From contig JBARAD010000354.1 of assembly GCA_049791675.1 (NCBI GenBank), positions 37,436 through 101,435 of the forward strand: a stretch of 64,000 nt of DNA, given 5' to 3'. Numbering within the stretch: position 1 is the stretch's first letter; each line of letters begins with the position of its first letter. The position numbers and the translations under genes are program-made. The notes under the pieces are model-generated. The model was not told the DNA's origin and did not search any database. It worked only from the letters and a program-made list of their open reading frames with translations. The stretch comes from Chryseosolibacter sp049791675. Its GTDB lineage: Bacteria; Bacteroidota; Bacteroidia; Cytophagales; Cyclobacteriaceae. This document shows positions 1 to 9,001 of the stretch, in pieces.

Positions 1-1
1 C

Positions 2-2278
2 AACTATCTGGTGAAATATCAGAACCGTGAATATGCATGGGTCGGTGGAGATACTTCCCTTCCCATGTTTGGCGACCCGGCGCGTCCTACGACGTACCGC
101 GTAAACCCCCTGACCTATGAGTTGCCTCAGACCATCTGGCAGGATGAAGTGCTTCAGACAGCGCCTATTCAGAGCTACAACCTCTCGCTGAGCGGTGGCA
201 ACGACAAATCACGTTTCTATGTTTCCGGTACCTATGTCGATGAAAAGGGAACGCTGAAGACAGCCTGGTACAAGCAATACCTCGTTCGCGCCAATGTGGA
301 CGTGCGCGTCAATGATGTTGTAAGCATGGGTCTTGAACTGAGTCCTTCTTATACCAAACGCAGAACGGCTGGATCAGACATGGTAAGCCTTGTAAAGTAT
401 CCTTCTTTTGTGAGTCCTGAGAAGTTAAATGGAAGATATCCGAGAACGGCAGACTATATCACTCCCGGTCACTCAGGTCAGGCAAGTCCCTATACCTTTC
501 TGTATGGAAGAGAATACCTGACAAACTCCTTCACGAATATCGGCCGCGCCTTCATTAACCTTGATCTGCTGGATGGATTGACGTTCAAAACTTCTGTTGG
601 AGCCAACATCAATTTCTCCTCCATCAACAACTTTATCGGCAGCGAAGGCGATTGGGCACAACCCGTCAGCGCTACGGCAGGCGAGTCACAATATTTTGAC
701 CTGGTCAATGAGAACGTGTTGAACTACAATAAGACGTTTAACGATGCCCACACTGTCGGCGGTCTATTAGGTGCGTCCTATCAGAATTACACATACAAAG
801 CCACCGATCTGGCGTCTATGCCCGGCTCTTTCAACAACGAGAACGTTAAAACCCTTAACAACGCCCTCATCAACCCGTCAGGAACAACACAGTCAAAATC
901 TGAGTGGGGTCTGGTTTCCTATTTTGCCAGGCTAAACTATTCCTACAAGGATAAGTACCTGCTCGAAGGTTCATACCGGACTGACGGAAGCTCGCGTTTC
1001 GGACGTGATAACAAGTGGGGTGCTTTCCCCTCCGCTTCCGCGGCATGGCGCATGTCTGAAGAGTCATTCTTCAGCGGTGTACGCGCAGTCAGTGAATTGA
1101 AACTCCGCGCAAGCTATGGCGTTACCGGTAACTTCAACATCGGGAACTTCCAGTACCTGGGAACGGTAAGCGCCGTGCCCTACTCACCGAATAACCAGAC
1201 TGTGAACGGTATTGCGCAGGCAAGCATTGAAAATCCGTTGCTCTCCTGGGAAAAGACAAAAGGTGTTGACTTCGGATTCGACCTGGGCTTGTTCAGTAAC
1301 CGCGTGAACCTGAGTGCAGACTATTATGATAACAGGACCTCTGATATGTTGTACAACGTGAACACACCTGCCATTACCGGTTTCACAAGTACGATCACAA
1401 ATGCGGGTTCAGTGCGCAATCATGGCCTCGAGTTTGAACTTGATACGAAGAATCTGGTGGGAGACTTCCAGTGGAACACCTCATTCAACCTTACCCGTAA
1501 CAGAAACGAAGTGCTTGATCTCGCGGGCGTTGACCAAAGGATAAATGTTAATCCAACGTGGGCGATGAACTGGATCTTAAGGCCGGGCGAACCCATGTTC
1601 TCCTATTATGGCTACAGAATGAACGGCGTGTTTCAGAATGCGGAACAGGTGGCCAACACCCCGCACCTGGCCAATGCAAAACCGGGCAACCCGATCGCTG
1701 AGGATACCAATGGTGACGGCGAGATCACACCTGATGATAAAGTCATCCTGGGAAGCTTTATGCCTAAAACGACCATGGGCTTCACAAATGAATTCCTCTG
1801 GAAGGGTTTTGACCTTAGCATTTTCCTCCAGGCTTCCCTGGGTGCCAAAATGTACAACGTTGAAAACCAGTACTACGAAGGCAACACCCTGGGCGCTATG
1901 CGCAGGTCGCTGGTTGAAAACCAATGGTGGTCGGAAGCTGAGCCTGGCGACGGTAAAACGCCGGCTGCTGCGCTTACCCAGTTGACTTTCAATACCGCCA
2001 CCGATTTTTATATCGAAGATGCTTCTTATATGGCCTTGAGAAACCTCAATCTCGGTTATACTTTTCCTTCCGGAATGATTGAGAAGTTCGGCATGAACAA
2101 CTTAAGGTTGTATACATCGGTCAATAACCTGCTGGTGGTAAAAAGCGATGGCAACCACGCTTACAACCCGGAAGGTATGATGGGAGAAGTTTCTGACATC
2201 AACAGTCAGCCAGGTCTGAACACTGGCTCTGAACCGATCAACCGCACGATTGTATTTGGACTGAATGTCGGGTTTTAA
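2..2278 (+). CDS. SusC/RagA-family TonB-dependent outer-membrane receptor, 5'-truncated by the window
   Basis: This is the C-terminal 758 codons of a SusC-type receptor; the reading frame is open back to base 2, so the start, signal peptide, carboxypeptidase-regulatory-like domain and plug lie outside the window. What is seen is the beta-barrel part: the motif YNLSLSGGNDKSRFYVSGTY, the segment YRTDGSSRFGRDNKWGAFPS typical of SusC barrels, a calcium-loop-like DTNGDGEITPDDK, and a C-terminus ending in an aromatic residue (NVGF) as outer-membrane barrels do. SusC proteins import oligosaccharides or other large ligands with energy from TonB, with a SusD lipoprotein as lid. The SusD partner begins 28 bases downstream, so the two are almost certainly co-transcribed. 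The ligand cannot be told from sequence. Confidence 0.95.
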   Translation, partial: NYLVKYQNREYAWVGGDTSLPMFGDPARPTTYRVNPLTYELPQTIWQDEVLQTAPIQSYNLSLSGGNDKSRFYVSGTYVDEKGTLKTAWYKQYLVRANVDVRVNDVVSMGLELSPSYTKRRTAGSDMVSLVKYPSFVSPEKLNGRYPRTADYITPGHSGQASPYTFLYGREYLTNSFTNIGRAFINLDLLDGLTFKTSVGANINFSSINNFIGSEGDWAQPVSATAGESQYFDLVNENVLNYNKTFNDAHTVGGLLGASYQNYTYKATDLASMPGSFNNENVKTLNNALINPSGTTQSKSEWGLVSYFARLNYSYKDKYLLEGSYRTDGSSRFGRDNKWGAFPSASAAWRMSEESFFSGVRAVSELKLRASYGVTGNFNIGNFQYLGTVSAVPYSPNNQTVNGIAQASIENPLLSWEKTKGVDFGFDLGLFSNRVNLSADYYDNRTSDMLYNVNTPAITGFTSTITNAGSVRNHGLEFELDTKNLVGDFQWNTSFNLTRNRNEVLDLAGVDQRINVNPTWAMNWILRPGEPMFSYYGYRMNGVFQNAEQVANTPHLANAKPGNPIAEDTNGDGEITPDDKVILGSFMPKTTMGFTNEFLWKGFDLSIFLQASLGAKMYNVENQYYEGNTLGAMRRSLVENQWWSEAEPGDGKTPAAALTQLTFNTATDFYIEDASYMALRNLNLGYTFPSGMIEKFGMNNLRLYTSVNNLLVVKSDGNHAYNPEGMMGEVSDINSQPGLNTGSEPINRTIVFGLNVGF

Positions 2279-2306
2279 TGTGCTTTAATTATTAACTGAA
2301 GAACAT

Positions 2307-3800
2307 ATGTTAAAGAATAGATTATTTAAGATCTGGACCGTAGTAATGGCCGTTGCTCTCGGAGCATGCCATGATGAACTGCTGAATCCTGTTCCGGAGT
2401 CGGTGTTGACGAACGTCAATGCTTTTAACAAGGCCAGCGATCTGAACCTGGCCGTGCTGGGGGCGTATGCAACCTATCAGGACAGGATACCCTTCGACTA
2501 TCAGTTGTTGGAAATGCCCTCTGATGACATGTATGCGTTCTATTTCGGTTCTGCACCCGGCATTGAAGAAATTACCGTGCTCCAGGTGAGTCCTGAAAAT
2601 CCCAAGATCAACGCATTCTGGAAAAGCACCTACAACGGTATTTTCAGGGCCAATTCGGTATTAGAGAATATTGAAAAGCCAACAGACTATGCTGCCGGTC
2701 AAAAGGAGCAATTCGTTGGTGAAGCAAAGTTCATGCGCGCCCTGTATTATTTTGACCTTGTCAGAGTCTTTGGCGGTGTGCCTGCTGTTACATCGGTTGT
2801 TACGAACGAACAGGCGAAGGCGATTTCGCGGGCTTCTGAAGATGAAATCTATCAGATCATCATTGACGATCTGCAAGAGGCCATCAACAATTTGCCATTG
2901 CCTGCTGCAATCGCAAAAGGCAGGGCTTCAAAGGCTGCAGCCACCGCGTTACTTGCAAAGGTTTACGTTTACCGTGAAAACTGGACAGCGGCAAAGACGC
3001 AGCTCGAGACCCTGTTCACCAATTACAGCTATAACCTGGTGGGTAACTATGGTGACCTGTTTGAAATTGCGACCGAGAATAACGCTGAAGCCATCTTCTC
3101 CATGCCCTATGTTGCCGGAACAGACGGACAAGGCCTTACCTATGATCTGGCGCCGATCTATGGCATTTACGGTGTCATTAACAATGGTAACCGGGTTGGC
3201 CGTCCTACGTGGGATCTCCATACTAAATTTGAACCTGGTGATGCCCGTTTTGGCGTAACGATCTCCGAAACGCAGTTAACCTTCGACTCAAAGGCAACGG
3301 ATACGCCCTTCTGGTTCCCTTACTTCAACAAATGGATTGTACCTTCCCTCGCTACTCCCTCAAGCGCAGGTCTTGATATTCCCGTGCTTCGTCTTGGTGA
3401 TATGATCTTGTTATACGCGGAAGTCCTGTACAATCTGGGTGAGCCACAGCTCGCGCTGGATCAGATCAACCGGATCCGTACGCGCGCATTTGGAAACACG
3501 AGCCACAATTACGATCTGACGGATATTCCGACGGCCGATGCATTCCTCGATCTGCTTCTTCTTGAGCGCCGTCTGGAGCTCGTTACGGAAGGCGGTAACA
3601 GATGGTTCGACCTCGTGAGAACTGGCAGATATATGACCGATCTTGCTGAATATGACGCCGAATACAATCCCGGCTCAGGTACGGCGACCAAGGTGCAGAT
3701 CGATGTGCAGCCTCATATGAAATACTTCCCTATACCATGGGAGCAGATTCAGCTTTCTGGTGCTGGTGTACTTGAACAGAACGAAGGTTATCCCCAATAG
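2307..3800 (+). CDS. SusD/RagB-family surface lipoprotein
   Basis: A 497-residue SusD-type lid protein of the preceding SusC. The N-terminus is a lipoprotein signal peptide with lipobox LGAC and the acylated Cys at residue 21; the acidic residues just after it (CHDELL) resemble the export signal that sends Bacteroidota lipoproteins to the cell surface. The helical TPR-like core carries the family motifs EAKFMRALYYFDLVRVFGGV (about residues 138-157) and, near the C-terminus, LLLYAEVLYN-like and RRLELVTEGGNRWFDLVR segments that mark RagB/SusD. It should bind ligand on the surface and close over SusC. A hairpin terminator follows about 10 bases after the stop, so this pair forms its own transcription unit or its end. 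Confidence 0.95.
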   Translation: MLKNRLFKIWTVVMAVALGACHDELLNPVPESVLTNVNAFNKASDLNLAVLGAYATYQDRIPFDYQLLEMPSDDMYAFYFGSAPGIEEITVLQVSPENPKINAFWKSTYNGIFRANSVLENIEKPTDYAAGQKEQFVGEAKFMRALYYFDLVRVFGGVPAVTSVVTNEQAKAISRASEDEIYQIIIDDLQEAINNLPLPAAIAKGRASKAAATALLAKVYVYRENWTAAKTQLETLFTNYSYNLVGNYGDLFEIATENNAEAIFSMPYVAGTDGQGLTYDLAPIYGIYGVINNGNRVGRPTWDLHTKFEPGDARFGVTISETQLTFDSKATDTPFWFPYFNKWIVPSLATPSSAGLDIPVLRLGDMILLYAEVLYNLGEPQLALDQINRIRTRAFGNTSHNYDLTDIPTADAFLDLLLLERRLELVTEGGNRWFDLVRTGRYMTDLAEYDAEYNPGSGTATKVQIDVQPHMKYFPIPWEQIQLSGAGVLEQNEGYPQ

Positions 3801-3809
3801 TTTTTGTCT

Positions 3810-3850
3810 ATGGCCTTCCGCATGAGGAAGGCCATATTTCTTTATTTTTC
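3810..3850 (+). terminator. Intrinsic terminator after the first SusC/SusD pair
   Basis: A perfect 10-bp stem (atggccttcc at 3810-3819 with ggaaggccat at 3826-3835) around a 6-nt loop is followed by a T-rich tail (atttctttatttttc). It sits just after the SusD stop. Confidence 0.85.
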
Positions 3851-3948
3851 AAGGGAAATTGGCGCAGCATGACTTCATGGGCGCTTTCCCACTTTGTGAG
3901 AACGAGAAGTACTTGGTTTCATTCGCAATATTAATGAATGTCTAAATA

Positions 3949-4878
3949 ATGGCTGAAAATTTCACCCGCCGGAAATTTATCAGAGGGACCGCCGTCTCCG
4001 CCGCGGGGATGATGCTGGCGCCCGGTTTGCAGGGCGCTCCCTCAGTAGCGGCCCGGAGGAATCCTGCCTATGATATAATGCAGGAAGTGAAGAAGTACAG
4101 GAAACTGGATTCCTATGCCACGTCGAATTTTTCAGCAGAAAATTTACGGTTACAGGTGGATTTCGCGGACCGCTTTGGTATTGAGAAATTGTTTATCGCC
4201 TTGCCGATGACGGAGATCAAAAATACGCCTGACGAATTCAAAGCGATGAATGCGCAGGTGCAAAAGGTAGTGAAGCAGTTCGGGGGCCGGCTGATCGGAC
4301 AGTTTACCTTTAATCCGCTTTACAGAAAAGAATCGATGGAGGAGATCAGCCGTTGTGTGGATCAGGGCATGATCGGCTCGAGGGTCTATCATCAGGTGAA
4401 GATCAACGATCCGCTGTTCTATCCTTTTATTGAAAAATTTGTCGATCTGAAAATGATCTTCTTCATGCACGGCGAAGTGCAGCTTGGCGTGGGAGGATAC
4501 AGGATGAAATACGATGCCGGCAAATCTCCGACTATTTCGGGAGCCGATGATTTTGCGGAGGCTGCCGGGAGGTATCCTGAGGCAATGTTCCAATACCCGC
4601 ATCTGGGAGGGGGAGGAGATTGGGAATATGTATGCAAGGTCTTTAAAGACCGTCCGAATATTTATGTCGATGTAGGAGGTAGCGACAATCAGGAGAACAT
4701 GATCGACTTTGCATTGCAACACCTTGGTGAAGACCGGTTGTTTTTCGGCAGCGATAACAGTTTTTATCAGGCGGTGGGCAAAATATTGTCGTCGAACATG
4801 AATGAGTCCCAGAAGAGAAAAATATTTTTTGAGAACTACAATAACATTTTGAGGAGAGGAGGGTACCATGTTGGTTGA
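3949..4878 (+). CDS. Tat-exported amidohydrolase-fold protein, type A (A1)
   Basis: A 309-residue protein of the amidohydrolase-2 type (TIM-barrel metal hydrolase). A twin-arginine leader is visible at residues 7-32 (TRRKFIRG followed by a hydrophobic Ala-rich stretch), so the folded enzyme should be exported to the periplasm. In the family, the first strand normally carries HxH for metal binding; here the aligned place reads DSYAT (residues 54-58), so both His are lost. Later ligand positions remain: FMHG, YPHLGGGGDWE and the C-terminal FGSD. It is clearly homologous to the type A gene at 8054 (shared HxGGxDWE and C-terminal block). Its last 11 bases overlap the next gene, indicating translational coupling and probably a complex with it. 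Substrate unknown; a structural or altered-metal role is possible. Confidence 0.85.
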   Translation: MAENFTRRKFIRGTAVSAAGMMLAPGLQGAPSVAARRNPAYDIMQEVKKYRKLDSYATSNFSAENLRLQVDFADRFGIEKLFIALPMTEIKNTPDEFKAMNAQVQKVVKQFGGRLIGQFTFNPLYRKESMEEISRCVDQGMIGSRVYHQVKINDPLFYPFIEKFVDLKMIFFMHGEVQLGVGGYRMKYDAGKSPTISGADDFAEAAGRYPEAMFQYPHLGGGGDWEYVCKVFKDRPNIYVDVGGSDNQENMIDFALQHLGEDRLFFGSDNSFYQAVGKILSSNMNESQKRKIFFENYNNILRRGGYHVG

Positions 4879-5656
4879 TATAAACGCTTATATCGGCCAC
4901 TGGCCCTTTCTTCAGTTGCAATACAATCACTGCCGGGGATTGGTTGATCGTATGGACCGTTTTGGGGTAGATGTCTCTGTCGTGAGCAACCTCAACGGTA
5001 TCTTCTACAAAAACACCCAGCCAGCCAACAGGGAACTGCACGATGAATTGAAGTCCAGTACAAAGTTCCGCGATCGGTTTATCCCATTCGCTGTGATTAA
5101 TCCGATCTACGGCGGATGGCGGGATGACCTGGAAACGTGTGTTGATAAATTGGGTATGAAGGGCGTGCGCTTATATCCGAAATATCACGACTACACGCTG
5201 GATGATCCTGCGTGTATTGAATTGGTAAAACGCGTGCGTGACCGGGGATTACCCGTTGCGCTTTCGCTTCGCATGGTCGACAACCGTCAGCGTTCGTGGA
5301 TGGATATCGAAAAGGAGTGGGCATTAAAAGATGTCATGCCGATCGTGAAGGAAGTCCCCGACGCAAAATTCCTGATCCTCAATGTTGCCAACAGTACGAG
5401 TTTAAGCCCGGAAGAGACATCGCTCGTACAAAAATCCGGCGTATTGATGGACACCTCCGGAAGATCGCTTACCAATCTGGCCGATTTGCTGGGTAGATAC
5501 GGCAAAGATAAATTTGCTTTTGGCACCCATGCGCCGATCCTGGATTATCTTACAGGGTTGTTGCGTATCGAGTCGATGCGGGACAGTGAAGCCGACGGAA
5601 AAACAAAAGAGCTTTTAAGGTCAGGAAATGCAAAAAGATTTTTAGGCTTATCATAA
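4868..5656 (+). CDS. Amidohydrolase-fold protein, type B, leaderless (B1)
   Basis: A 262-residue TIM-barrel amidohydrolase-like protein starting directly with the first barrel strand, MLVDINAYIGHWPF, with no signal peptide. The place where related enzymes have HxH reads NxY (Asn6, Tyr8), the strand that normally carries a metal His reads KFLILNVANS, and the terminal FGSD is FGTHAP, so most canonical metal ligands are missing. It is homologous over its length to the protein at 7110 (shared WPF, GVRLYP/GIRIYP, VPDAK, FGxHAP motifs). The start overlaps the A1 gene by 11 bases. Because A1 carries a Tat leader and B1 none, B1 may be exported as a passenger bound to A1 (inference). Otherwise it would act in the cytoplasm. 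Confidence 0.8.
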   Translation: MLVDINAYIGHWPFLQLQYNHCRGLVDRMDRFGVDVSVVSNLNGIFYKNTQPANRELHDELKSSTKFRDRFIPFAVINPIYGGWRDDLETCVDKLGMKGVRLYPKYHDYTLDDPACIELVKRVRDRGLPVALSLRMVDNRQRSWMDIEKEWALKDVMPIVKEVPDAKFLILNVANSTSLSPEETSLVQKSGVLMDTSGRSLTNLADLLGRYGKDKFAFGTHAPILDYLTGLLRIESMRDSEADGKTKELLRSGNAKRFLGLS

Positions 5657-5685
5657 TCAGGAGTGAAACCATTAACTACAATCTC

Positions 5686-7053
5686 ATGACGGATCCGAAA
5701 AACGTAAACAGGCGCACATTTATCGCTGCGATCACTGCCAGCTCGGTGGGTGCGGTTATTTCAGGAACGATACCCGCCGGCGCGGAAATCATTAAACAGG
5801 AGCATGGTAAACTTGCCATTCTCGGTGGGACCGCAATCCGCCCGAAGGGAAACATTGGCCCCAAGTGGCCTCATGTTGACGAGAAGATGGTGGAATCCAT
5901 TGTGAAGACAACCAGGAGCGGTATCTGGAGCCGGATCCAGTCCCCGAATGGAAATGTCCCGGTATTTGAGAAGGAGTTTGCAAAAGTGATCGGCGCTGGT
6001 TACAGCGTCGGCACGGGCTCCGGCACACAGGCGCTTAGCACCTGCGTTGAAGCGCTGGGCATCGGTCCCGGTGATGAAGTGATCACTTCCCCGTACACGG
6101 ATATGGGGACGATATCGGCGATCCTGACAAGCCGTGCTTTGCCGGTCATGGTTGACCTCGATCCGGATTCCTATCAGTTAGACCCGGATGAGGTCGAAAA
6201 GCAGGTTAACAAAAATACGAAGGCCATCATGCCCGTGCACATCATGGGTGTTCCTGCCAACATGGAAAGGATCATGGCCATCGCCAAAAAACATAATCTC
6301 AAAGTGATTGAAGATTCGTGTCAGGCACCTTTCTCCCGTTACCAGGGAAAAGCAGTGGGTCTGATCGGGGATTTAGGATGTTTCAGTTTTCAGGCAAGCA
6401 AGGCCATCGCCTGTGGCGAGGGGGGAGCCGTCGTCGGCAATGATGAGGCACTGATGGAGCAATGCTTTACCGTACATAACCGCGGAGCATCCCGTAAAGG
6501 CAGCAATGAAACGATCGGGCCGAAGTACCGGATGAATGAATTCGAAGGCGCAATCCTGATGGGTCAACTGGCCGGGGCAAAAGAGCGGTTCGAGATACGC
6601 AACGCCAATGCGAATTACATTTCCTCGAAGTTAAAGGGATTTCCGGGACTCGTTCCCCAGAAGCAATACCCTGGCACTGAAAGCGGATCCTATTACCATT
6701 ACGCATTGACCTATCACAAAGAACATTGGAACGGTGCGCACCGCACGCAATTCCTGAAAGCAATCAATGCTGAGGGAATCGGGTTCGGTTCCTATATCAA
6801 GACGGGCCTGCATCATGAGCCCTGGGTGGATCATATGCTGAATCTGAAAGTGTACAAGGCCATGTACAGCGCGGGCCGGTTGAAAGCCTACAAGGAGCAA
6901 TTACAGCTGCCCAAGTGCGACCAGATATGCAATGAAACACTGGTGTCCATCTGGGGATCCGGCACTTTGCTGGGAACGAAGGAGGAAATGGACAACATCA
7001 TTGATGGTATCATGAAAGTATACGAGAACCGCGATAAACTGAAATCACTGTAA
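5686..7053 (+). CDS. Tat-exported DegT/DnrJ/EryC1/StrS-family PLP enzyme
   Basis: A 455-residue fold-type I PLP protein of the sugar-aminotransferase (DegT) family. Catalytic features are intact: the phosphate-binding SGTQAL region (112-117), VIEDSCQAP with Asp210 for the PLP ring nitrogen, and the Schiff-base lysine Lys239 in FSFQASKAIACGEGG. Family members transaminate keto-sugars or dehydrate/deaminate them in the cytoplasm. This one is unusual because residues 8-33 form a twin-arginine leader (NRRTFIAAITASS...), which would export the folded, PLP-loaded protein to the periplasm. It lies 29 bases after B1 and 56 bases before B2, in the centre of a mirrored amidohydrolase array, so it probably works on the same substrate. 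A paralogue with the same leader type is at 44581. Function beyond the family is inference. Confidence 0.88.
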   Translation: MTDPKNVNRRTFIAAITASSVGAVISGTIPAGAEIIKQEHGKLAILGGTAIRPKGNIGPKWPHVDEKMVESIVKTTRSGIWSRIQSPNGNVPVFEKEFAKVIGAGYSVGTGSGTQALSTCVEALGIGPGDEVITSPYTDMGTISAILTSRALPVMVDLDPDSYQLDPDEVEKQVNKNTKAIMPVHIMGVPANMERIMAIAKKHNLKVIEDSCQAPFSRYQGKAVGLIGDLGCFSFQASKAIACGEGGAVVGNDEALMEQCFTVHNRGASRKGSNETIGPKYRMNEFEGAILMGQLAGAKERFEIRNANANYISSKLKGFPGLVPQKQYPGTESGSYYHYALTYHKEHWNGAHRTQFLKAINAEGIGFGSYIKTGLHHEPWVDHMLNLKVYKAMYSAGRLKAYKEQLQLPKCDQICNETLVSIWGSGTLLGTKEEMDNIIDGIMKVYENRDKLKSL

Positions 7054-7109
7054 CCCTATATGCTGATGGGATAGGTCCTTTCAGCAAACACAACCCTAAC
7101 GATCAAAGC

Positions 7110-8045
7110 ATGAAGAAGGTCAGCCGACGTACTTTTTTTTCCAGTTCACTGGGCGCCGCCGCAGCATTGTCTTTGCCTGTGGCCGCGAAAGCAAAAAGTG
7201 AAGGACATCTTACCCCGGAAACAGCGGGTGCACAAGACGTTCCCGACATCATCGACACCAATGTAAATCTATTCGACTGGCCATTCCGGAACCTGAAGTA
7301 CGGAAAAACAAAAGCGCTGGTCGCGAAATTGAAAAAGCACCGGATCTCGCAGGCGTGGGCCGGAAGTTTCGAGGCGCTCTTCCATAAAGACATCAATGGC
7401 GTCAATGCGCGGTTGGCCGAAGAATGCCGGTCAAACGGCGAGGGGATGTTGCTTCCGTTCGGCACCGTCAATCTCGCCTGGCCCGACTGGAAAGAAGATC
7501 TGCGCCGGTGCCACGAGGTTCACCGCATGCCGGGAATCCGCATCTATCCCGTCTACCAGACCTTCAACCTCGAACATCCTGATTTTGCACAACTGGTAAG
7601 CGAGGTCACGGCGAGGGGCATGGCCTTGCAGATTGTCGGCGACATGGAAGACGATCGCCATCACCATCCCATTGTCGAGATACGTGACCTGAAGCTTACG
7701 CCATTGCTCGAAACACTGAAACAGGTGCCTGATGCAAAAGTACAATTGGTGTACTGGAACCACCGTGCTCCGCGAAATATTCTGGACACGCTAATAAAAG
7801 AAACAGGAGTCGTGCTTGATACGTCGCGCATTGAAGGCGCGGGAGAAGTGGGCCGGTTGATTGAAGGCAAGACGTGGACGGGAACATCATCCCCCATTCC
7901 TGCAGAACGCATCCTGTTTGGATCACATGCGCCCTATTTCCCCGTTGAAGCCAATGTCATCAAACTTTTCGAATCACCGCTTGCACTGTCGCAGATGCAG
8001 GCGATCATGAATGGCAACGCCCGTAAATTTTTGAAGCAAGCATAA
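7110..8045 (+). CDS. Tat-exported amidohydrolase-fold protein, type B (B2)
   Basis: A 311-residue amidohydrolase-fold protein homologous to B1. Unlike B1 it has a twin-arginine leader (SRRTFFSSSLGAAAALSLPVAAKA, residues 5-28). The first-strand motif is DTNVNLFDWPFR, so the HxH metal pair is replaced by NxN (Asn51, Asn53); the C-terminal FGSD is FGSHAP. A His-rich loop (DDRHHHP, in the middle of the protein) could supply other metal ligands. The next gene (A2) begins 8 bases after the stop and has no leader, the reverse of the A1/B1 arrangement. This suggests that each pair has one leader-bearing and one leaderless partner. Chemistry and substrate are not known. Confidence 0.85.
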   Translation: MKKVSRRTFFSSSLGAAAALSLPVAAKAKSEGHLTPETAGAQDVPDIIDTNVNLFDWPFRNLKYGKTKALVAKLKKHRISQAWAGSFEALFHKDINGVNARLAEECRSNGEGMLLPFGTVNLAWPDWKEDLRRCHEVHRMPGIRIYPVYQTFNLEHPDFAQLVSEVTARGMALQIVGDMEDDRHHHPIVEIRDLKLTPLLETLKQVPDAKVQLVYWNHRAPRNILDTLIKETGVVLDTSRIEGAGEVGRLIEGKTWTGTSSPIPAERILFGSHAPYFPVEANVIKLFESPLALSQMQAIMNGNARKFLKQA

Positions 8046-8053
8046 AATTTTAA

Positions 8054-8953
8054 ATGACCAGTGTTATGATGACCCCGCAGTTCGCACTTGACCCTCGTAA
8101 TTACGGCATCCCTGACCGTCAACAGCTTGTGGACCTTCGCATATGGGATTCGCATTATCACGGATTCCTGACGGGAAGTGATCCGATCAAACAGCACCAT
8201 GAGATGATGTTTTATGTGGAGCGTATGGGAATCGAAAGAGCCATCTCGGTGGATATCGGAGGAACCCTTCAGGATCCCATAGACCCCATGCCGCACGATA
8301 AGGAACAACTTGAGATCCTCAAAAGGAATAAGGATAAGATATCCGGCATCATACCGATTGACCCGGGCTTCCCCGATGAGAGCTGTGCGAAGATGGAAAA
8401 GTGGATCCGCAACGGTCCGTGTATTGGGATTAAATATGTGGGGGGAAACAAGCTTGGAATCACCTGTGACCACCCTAACAACGACAAGATCATCAGACTG
8501 GCAGCGGCGCTGAACGCCGTGATCTATGTCCACACATGGATAAAAGTTGGCGGCACCCCACGTTATCCCGGCGGAGCCAATCTTCCAGGTGAATCGACAC
8601 CCATGAATCTGGCCGTGCTTGCCCAACGTTTTCCCGACGTGCGGATGATCTGTGGCCACTCGGGAGGAGACTGGGAACTCGGAGCAAGGGCCATTCGACC
8701 CTATGAGAATGTTTTCTTCGAGTTCAGTGGAGCTGACCCGCAATCTGGTTCTGTTGACTATGCAGTGAATGAATTGGGCGCCGACAGGATTGTCTGGGGC
8801 GGACATGGTCCGAGCAGATCATTTTCAACCGAATTATCCAAGGTCCTGGACGCCAGCATCTCGCACGCGGACCGGATGAAGATATTTGGAGGGAACTATC
8901 GCCGCCTCGCGGCTGACATCTTCAGGAAGAAGGGGATTGCAATAAAGGGATGA
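8054..8953 (+). CDS. Amidohydrolase-2 family protein, type A, leaderless (A2)
   Basis: A 299-residue TIM-barrel metal hydrolase, related to A1. It has no signal peptide. The canonical first-strand ligands are present (WDSHYHG, His34 and His36), with further His in IYVHTW and ICGHSGGDWE; the usual final Asp is replaced (VWGGHGP). It is therefore the member of the mirrored array with the most complete front part of the metal site, while A1 has kept the terminal Asp. It follows B2 at 8 bases and is probably co-translated with it. If it works in the periplasm it would have to be carried there with B2. Alternative starts at Met5 or Met6 would shorten it trivially. Likely reactions in this superfamily are amide, ester or lactone hydrolysis or decarboxylation; which one is not visible. 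Confidence 0.87.
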   Translation: MTSVMMTPQFALDPRNYGIPDRQQLVDLRIWDSHYHGFLTGSDPIKQHHEMMFYVERMGIERAISVDIGGTLQDPIDPMPHDKEQLEILKRNKDKISGIIPIDPGFPDESCAKMEKWIRNGPCIGIKYVGGNKLGITCDHPNNDKIIRLAAALNAVIYVHTWIKVGGTPRYPGGANLPGESTPMNLAVLAQRFPDVRMICGHSGGDWELGARAIRPYENVFFEFSGADPQSGSVDYAVNELGADRIVWGGHGPSRSFSTELSKVLDASISHADRMKIFGGNYRRLAADIFRKKGIAIKG

Positions 8954-9001
8954 TGGCAGCAAGGTAACGGCCGAAAACTCATCTTAGGAACTGAAAATAA
9001 A

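Noticed and set aside
4150..4869. 239-residue minus-strand open frame inside the A1 gene
   Set aside because: It lies opposite a gene with a clear family and leader, and has no recognisable domain; high-GC third positions produce such mirror frames all over this window.
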